Shown one piece after another: positions 27,696 to 31,542 of a DNA stretch of 31,542 bases. The stretch is from a virus. The notes under the pieces were generated by a model. That model did not search any database, was not told where the DNA came from, and saw nothing but the letters and a program-made list of their open reading frames with translations. The position numbers and the translations under genes were made by a program. The first letter of the stretch is position 1. Every line of letters begins with the position of its first letter. The stretch lies in the IMG/VR virus record IMGVR_UViG_3300028559_000135, positions 1-31,542 of that record; one strand, given 5' to 3'.

Positions 27696-30600
27696 TCATG
27701 CGAAGGTCAGCGCCGCGCCCGTGTGGCTCTCCACGACCCAGACGGTTGACGTGCCGCCGACGATGCACCGCAGCGTCAGACTGGTGTTGTTCGGGATGGT
27801 CAGACTGCCGCCCGTTCCAACTGTCGTCGCGGATTCCCCGCACTTGATCTGTTGGCTCACGTTCTGCGTGATGCGGATAGTGAATGTCGAATTGACCGTA
27901 ACCCGGATCACGTCGCCAAGCGCCGCCGTCGCCGGAAGCAACATGTCGCGGTTAGCGGAGAAGGCTGCAATCACATCGTCGCCCGGCACGAGTGTCGTGA
28001 CGGCGTTCAGATCGCCCACCCACGGGTTGCCCAGCACGCTGGCATCCGGGCAAGCCCAGGCAAGGCTCGTGCCCGTCAGGTTCAACGCCTGCGCGTCCGA
28101 CGCCCGCAGAATGCGCGCGTGTTTGCCGTTGCCCGACACGTCGCGCACCGCCCGGCCAGAGCGGCCCCGGAAGTCCCACCAGAAGTCGGGGTTGGTTCCC
28201 GCTGGCGCATCCGCCGCGACCACCGCACGGATTTGAGCGTCGGTCAGGCGGGACCGCCACGCCATGGCGCTGTAGCAGGTCTGCGCGTTGGCAGTTGTCG
28301 CGCTGCGGATCGAAAAATCGGTGCCGGTGCCCGACCATGTTCCCAGCAGATCGCCGGTTCCGAGGGTGCTGTCAAACACCAGTCCTTCGATATGCTCGCC
28401 GTTCCACAGCCAATCCACGCGGGCATTGGCAACATCGGTGCGCAGGGTCAGAACGCCGGTCTGGCCCGCCAGAATGATGCGGAAGTAGTTCCACCGATAG
28501 GTCAGGGTGGCCCCCGAACCGTTCGTCAAGACCAATCGGATGCTGTCGATCACCTGCAAAATCGCAAGGCTTCCCGCAAGTGATGAGGCTGTGCCGCCGT
28601 CGCTACTGATGACCGCATAACCTACATCACCGGGCGCGACCGTGATCCCGACGCTGATCGTCACGTCGCCCGTCCCGACCGCACCGCCCATCGCGCCCAG
28701 CCCGACAAGGATTTCCCCGAGGCTGTTGTCCCATTTCAGGCCGCGATCCCGTGCGACCGGGCGCGTCTGGATCGCCGTCAGCGCCGCCCCCACATCGCGG
28801 CCCAGCACCCGCAGCGTCCGAAAATCGCCGCGCTGTGCGGAAATATCCCGGCCCTCCTTCAGGCTCGGAATATCTTCAAGCCCAAATTGCCTGAACCAAA
28901 GCCAAGCAGCCGTAACCATTCCCGCCGAGTTAACGTGCGTGTCACCGTTACCGGCGGTCAAGCCCAACCCTTCGATATTTGTTTCGAAGTCGCCGAAGAA
29001 ATCTTCCAGCGCAATCAGGCCGTCGTTGTATTTCAGTGCGATGTTGACTGTTGCCTTGTTCCACTCAACCTGACCGGCTTGGTTGCTCACCGGCTCATAG
29101 CCTTGGACCCAAACATGGTCGGTGCGCGGCATTGCCGACTGCCAGAGCGCACGATCCGCCTCCAGATCGGCTGTCGCCGTTGCTACCGTCTCCTCGGCTT
29201 CCGCATCAAACACGAACACAAATCGCGTGTCGGGCACGCCAACAATGCGACCGAGTTCGCCAAGGTCCGATGCCGAAAGTGCCGCAAAGTCCGTCAGTGT
29301 TCTGCTGCCGCGCGCAATCGACCAGTTCAGGTAGCCGGGTGCCTGATCGTTGCGGATCACGGCCAGCGGCACTTGCACAGTCCCGCTGGTGGATCGGATG
29401 CGGTATTGCCAGTCAAACCGCGCCTCATGCGTCAGTTTGACAAAGCTGTATTTCGTGCTGCCGACCGAGGTATCGGCAACAGTGGCAGCCGTCACCCAAG
29501 CCGCGTCATGGCGGCGCTTCCGCTCGACCACGGCCGCGCCCGCCTGGCGCAGCCAAGCGACGATGAAGGTGTCAAACGTCATTTCCTGCGGCGCGAGTCC
29601 GTGGTTCAGCGGACGCTCGACGCCTAGTGCGCGCGTCGATAGCAGTTCGAATCTCACACTCTCGCCAGACGGAACGGACCAGTGCGTTGACCACGGAAAG
29701 TCGTCATAGGTCAGATCATCTGTTACCAGGGATGCACCGGCTGACAACGTGACACTTGCTGATTGCGAATAGGAGTTAGCGTTGGACGACCCCGCCTGCA
29801 GGACAATTCCGCCGAAGCCCAGCTTGCGCCAGAACAACTTGCAAAACACGGTTTCCAGCCGCTGCCCCAGGCTGTCGCCGTAAAACACGGCAATGTAGTG
29901 CTTTGCCTTGATCGTCGCGGGGCCGCTGGTGACTGTTTGAGCCCGATCCACCGTCGCTGTGGTGGTTGCGGGGGAATCGACGGCGGTAATGACGGCTTCC
30001 TCGCCGCTGTCCCACAGGATACGCATTCCGACGTAGAGGTTTGACAGAACGCTCGTCGTGGCCGTTACGGTCGTGCCGCTCTGGCTGGCGGTCAAGCCAA
30101 TCGGCAGCAGATCGACATTGCTCGCGCCCGCATTCCCCACAATGTCGTCCGACCACTTGGAGAGGGTGTTCATTGTATTGCGCAGGTATCCGGTCGCACC
30201 ATCGCGGGCGGCGATGGTGGTGCGGGTTTGGTCGCCCAAAGTGCGGACGAACACAAACGCGCCCGCCGTGACCGTGTAGAGCGTCCGCTGCCCGGAAAGC
30301 GTTTCATCGACCAGCACCTGTGCGAAGGTGCCATTCGACAGCCCGGAAAGCGCGGCATTCGCGTCAGCCCTGGTCTTGTAAATCGGCGCTCCCAACGACT
30401 CTTCCGCCGCAGAGAGAGCAGCCACGGAGATATCGGCCGCCTCTTCGGCAGCGGCTTCCGAAAGAGCGGCAGCGGCAGCCGACGCTGCGCCTTCGCCCGC
30501 CCAGGTCTTGGCCGACTTCGTGCCCGTGGCGCCGGGGGCGGTATCGCTTTCCGCCCAAGATTGGGCAAGGTTGCGCGCTGCGATTGCATCCGCCAGAGCG

Positions 30601-30947
30601 ATCGGCGTGATCTCCGTCGCGTTGCCGACGATCATGCCGCTGACCGCCCCGGGCGCATCGCTGCGCACCTGCACCAGGCTGCCGAACCCGCGCATCCGGC
30701 CTTCCGCAGCACTCCACCAGGTCACCTGCATGTCATAGAGCAGCCCGCGACCGCCGGTGTCGACCCCCCAGAGGCTCAGCGCAAAATCCCCCTCGGAGTC
30801 CAGCGTTGCCGCAACAGACACCGGGGCCACCATCTGGGCCCCCTCGATGTCATAGCTGGTCAGGGTGAACGTCACCCGGCCATTGGCGGGCTGCGATCCG
30901 TCCGGGGCAAGCACCGGCCCGGTGACTGCGACAAGTGTAAGCGCCAT
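27696..30947 (-). CDS. Tail fibre / tailspike with SGNH-hydrolase-like domain
   Basis: The protein has 1083 residues. The N-terminus is a beta-rich anchor (VAVTGPVLAPDGSQPANGRV), then an Ala-rich helical stalk (130-190). Residues 350-690 resemble an SGNH/GDSL esterase: AVFYGDSLGQRLE (Ser359) at the start and NGDTHVNSAG (His671) at the end. A lectin- or LamG-like part follows (LWNGEHIEGLVFDSTLGTGD, then WWDFRGRSGRAVRDVSGNGK), then a small beta tip. It likely binds and deacetylates a surface polysaccharide of the host. It follows the tail-tip gene, as fibre genes do. Confidence 0.78.
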   Translation of the reverse strand: MALTLVAVTGPVLAPDGSQPANGRVTFTLTSYDIEGAQMVAPVSVAATLDSEGDFALSLWGVDTGGRGLLYDMQVTWWSAAEGRMRGFGSLVQVRSDAPGAVSGMIVGNATEITPIALADAIAARNLAQSWAESDTAPGATGTKSAKTWAGEGAASAAAAALSEAAAEEAADISVAALSAAEESLGAPIYKTRADANAALSGLSNGTFAQVLVDETLSGQRTLYTVTAGAFVFVRTLGDQTRTTIAARDGATGYLRNTMNTLSKWSDDIVGNAGASNVDLLPIGLTASQSGTTVTATTSVLSNLYVGMRILWDSGEEAVITAVDSPATTTATVDRAQTVTSGPATIKAKHYIAVFYGDSLGQRLETVFCKLFWRKLGFGGIVLQAGSSNANSYSQSASVTLSAGASLVTDDLTYDDFPWSTHWSVPSGESVRFELLSTRALGVERPLNHGLAPQEMTFDTFIVAWLRQAGAAVVERKRRHDAAWVTAATVADTSVGSTKYSFVKLTHEARFDWQYRIRSTSGTVQVPLAVIRNDQAPGYLNWSIARGSRTLTDFAALSASDLGELGRIVGVPDTRFVFVFDAEAEETVATATADLEADRALWQSAMPRTDHVWVQGYEPVSNQAGQVEWNKATVNIALKYNDGLIALEDFFGDFETNIEGLGLTAGNGDTHVNSAGMVTAAWLWFRQFGLEDIPSLKEGRDISAQRGDFRTLRVLGRDVGAALTAIQTRPVARDRGLKWDNSLGEILVGLGAMGGAVGTGDVTISVGITVAPGDVGYAVISSDGGTASSLAGSLAILQVIDSIRLVLTNGSGATLTYRWNYFRIILAGQTGVLTLRTDVANARVDWLWNGEHIEGLVFDSTLGTGDLLGTWSGTGTDFSIRSATTANAQTCYSAMAWRSRLTDAQIRAVVAADAPAGTNPDFWWDFRGRSGRAVRDVSGNGKHARILRASDAQALNLTGTSLAWACPDASVLGNPWVGDLNAVTTLVPGDDVIAAFSANRDMLLPATAALGDVIRVTVNSTFTIRITQNVSQQIKCGESATTVGTGGSLTIPNNTSLTLRCIVGGTSTVWVVESHTGAALTFA

Positions 30948-30959
30948 GAGATAACCCCG

Positions 30960-31542
30960 TTATATGATGGTGATGGTGGACGGACCGGACGGCGGGCCCG
31001 CGATGCCGCTGGCATTGATCGGCTCGGCCCAATAGCTGTAGGTGCCCGGCGCCAGCCCCGCGTCGGTCCACAGGTCGGCAATCCCCGACGCGCCGTATTC
31101 GATGCGCACCACCCCCGCGTCGTCAAACGTGGTGGTCGGCCCGCGAAAGATGCGGGCGGCGTAATAGACCGGATCGTTCGGCGCGGTGAAAGTCACCTCG
31201 CCACCGCCGCCCGTTGCCGCAGCAGCAAATGCGACCAGCGCGGCAGGCGCGGTGGAGTTGGCCACTGCCGTCACCGTCACGATGTCCGACCAGTCCGCCG
31301 ACATCCGCCCCGAGGCTGCGCGGCTTCGCACCTGCGCGTCATAGGCGGCCCCGTCCAGCAGCCCGGTGGCCAGATACGACGCGGACTTCGCCCCGATCGT
31401 CCCCTCCTGCCAGTCTACCATCCCGGCGGCGATCGACCGCAAGCGGAACACCTGCCGCAGCGCGGCATCGGCAGGCGCGGTCCAGGACCATTCGATCTGC
31501 GCCACCCCGCCGGTGCCCGCAACCGCAGCGCCGGACAGTCCG
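30960..31542 (-). CDS. Tail-tip / host-specificity protein C-terminus (partial)
   Basis: The frame is open to the right edge, so only the last 193 residues are seen. Two fibronectin type III-like repeats are present: IEWSWTAPADAALRQVFRLR, ending GLLDGAAYDAQVRSRAASGR, and EVTFTAPNDPVYYAARIFRG, ending APGTYSYWAEPINASG. Such repeats end the J-type tip proteins of siphophages and GTAs. GTG 31505 is an internal codon, not a start. The tail fibre gene begins 12 bases after the stop. Confidence 0.72.
   Translation of the reverse strand, partial: GLSGAAVAGTGGVAQIEWSWTAPADAALRQVFRLRSIAAGMVDWQEGTIGAKSASYLATGLLDGAAYDAQVRSRAASGRMSADWSDIVTVTAVANSTAPAALVAFAAAATGGGGEVTFTAPNDPVYYAARIFRGPTTTFDDAGVVRIEYGASGIADLWTDAGLAPGTYSYWAEPINASGIAGPPSGPSTITII

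Noticed and set aside
1-31542. A gene transfer agent (GTA) cluster
   Set aside because: The tail chaperone is GTA-like, but the GpA-type terminase, lambda-order head genes, CI/Cro immunity region and complete lysis cassette indicate a temperate phage.
1-31542. tRNA genes, att sites, insertion sequences or a transposase
   Set aside because: No cloverleaf, CCA-type end, terminal inverted repeats or transposase motif was seen on either strand.

Overview
The window looks like most of the genome of a lambda-like temperate siphophage (or prophage) from a high-GC alphaproteobacterium, most likely a member of the Rhodobacterales. The basis for this is the GC-rich coding sequence, the tail assembly chaperone related to gene transfer agents, the GcrA-like regulator, the DUF6362 protein, and two accessory proteins of a type I know from Rhodobacteraceae. 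No integrase, tRNA or att site is visible. Nearly all genes overlap their neighbours through ATGA, GTGA or TGATG junctions.

Layout. Positions 1-8213 (minus strand) carry the head and tail-start module in lambda order: small terminase, GpA-type large terminase, gpW-like joiner, portal, a ClpP-protease/major-capsid fusion, DUF2190 protein, FII-like joiner, U-like tail terminator, tail tube, and the start of the tail chaperone. Positions 8337-14979 (minus strand) are the leftward early/middle operon: Cro-like repressor, small regulators including a GcrA-like protein, a DnaA-domain-IV-like protein, a DUF1376-like replication protein, unknown genes, a decoration-like protein and a displaced Z-like minor tail protein.

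Positions 15003-16484 form a lambda-style immunity region. A CI-like repressor is followed by two co-transcribed genes in the 'rex' position. The set is bracketed by two inverted copies of the same bipartite operator, which I call OR and OL. Positions 16518-19278 (plus strand) are a rightward early operon of small unknown genes ending in a C5-cytosine methyltransferase. That gene fully overlaps a second, apparently meaningful reading frame carrying WxTP repeats.

Positions 19271-23241 look like a separate module spliced into this operon. The module holds an in-frame mosaic of three truncated genes (nuclease, VapE, RepA-type ATPase), a RuvC-like resolvase, DUF6362, an AT-richer DUF488 gene and a truncated gene. 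It is followed by a small HTH protein.

Positions 23447-31542 (minus strand, convergent) hold the end of the late operon. Read right to left these are a tail-tip C-terminus, a 1083-aa tail fibre with an SGNH-like domain, a full lysis cassette (coiled-coil membrane protein, GH19-like endolysin, holin, nested Rz/Rz1-type spanins), a 25-residue micro-gene, a T5 A1-like metallophosphatase, and a DPPY methyltransferase interrupted in frame by a 13-G tract, so probably phase-variable. Tail genes run off both ends in the same direction, which suggests a circular phage map opened inside the tail module.

Most interesting points: the duplicated inverted operator; the dual-frame methyltransferase/WxTP locus; the poly-G methyltransferase; the three-gene mosaic ORF; a 21-bp tandem repeat next to an AT-rich purine tract (origin candidate); and small coupled genes easily missed by annotation. 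All identifications come from reading the sequence; no database search was run.
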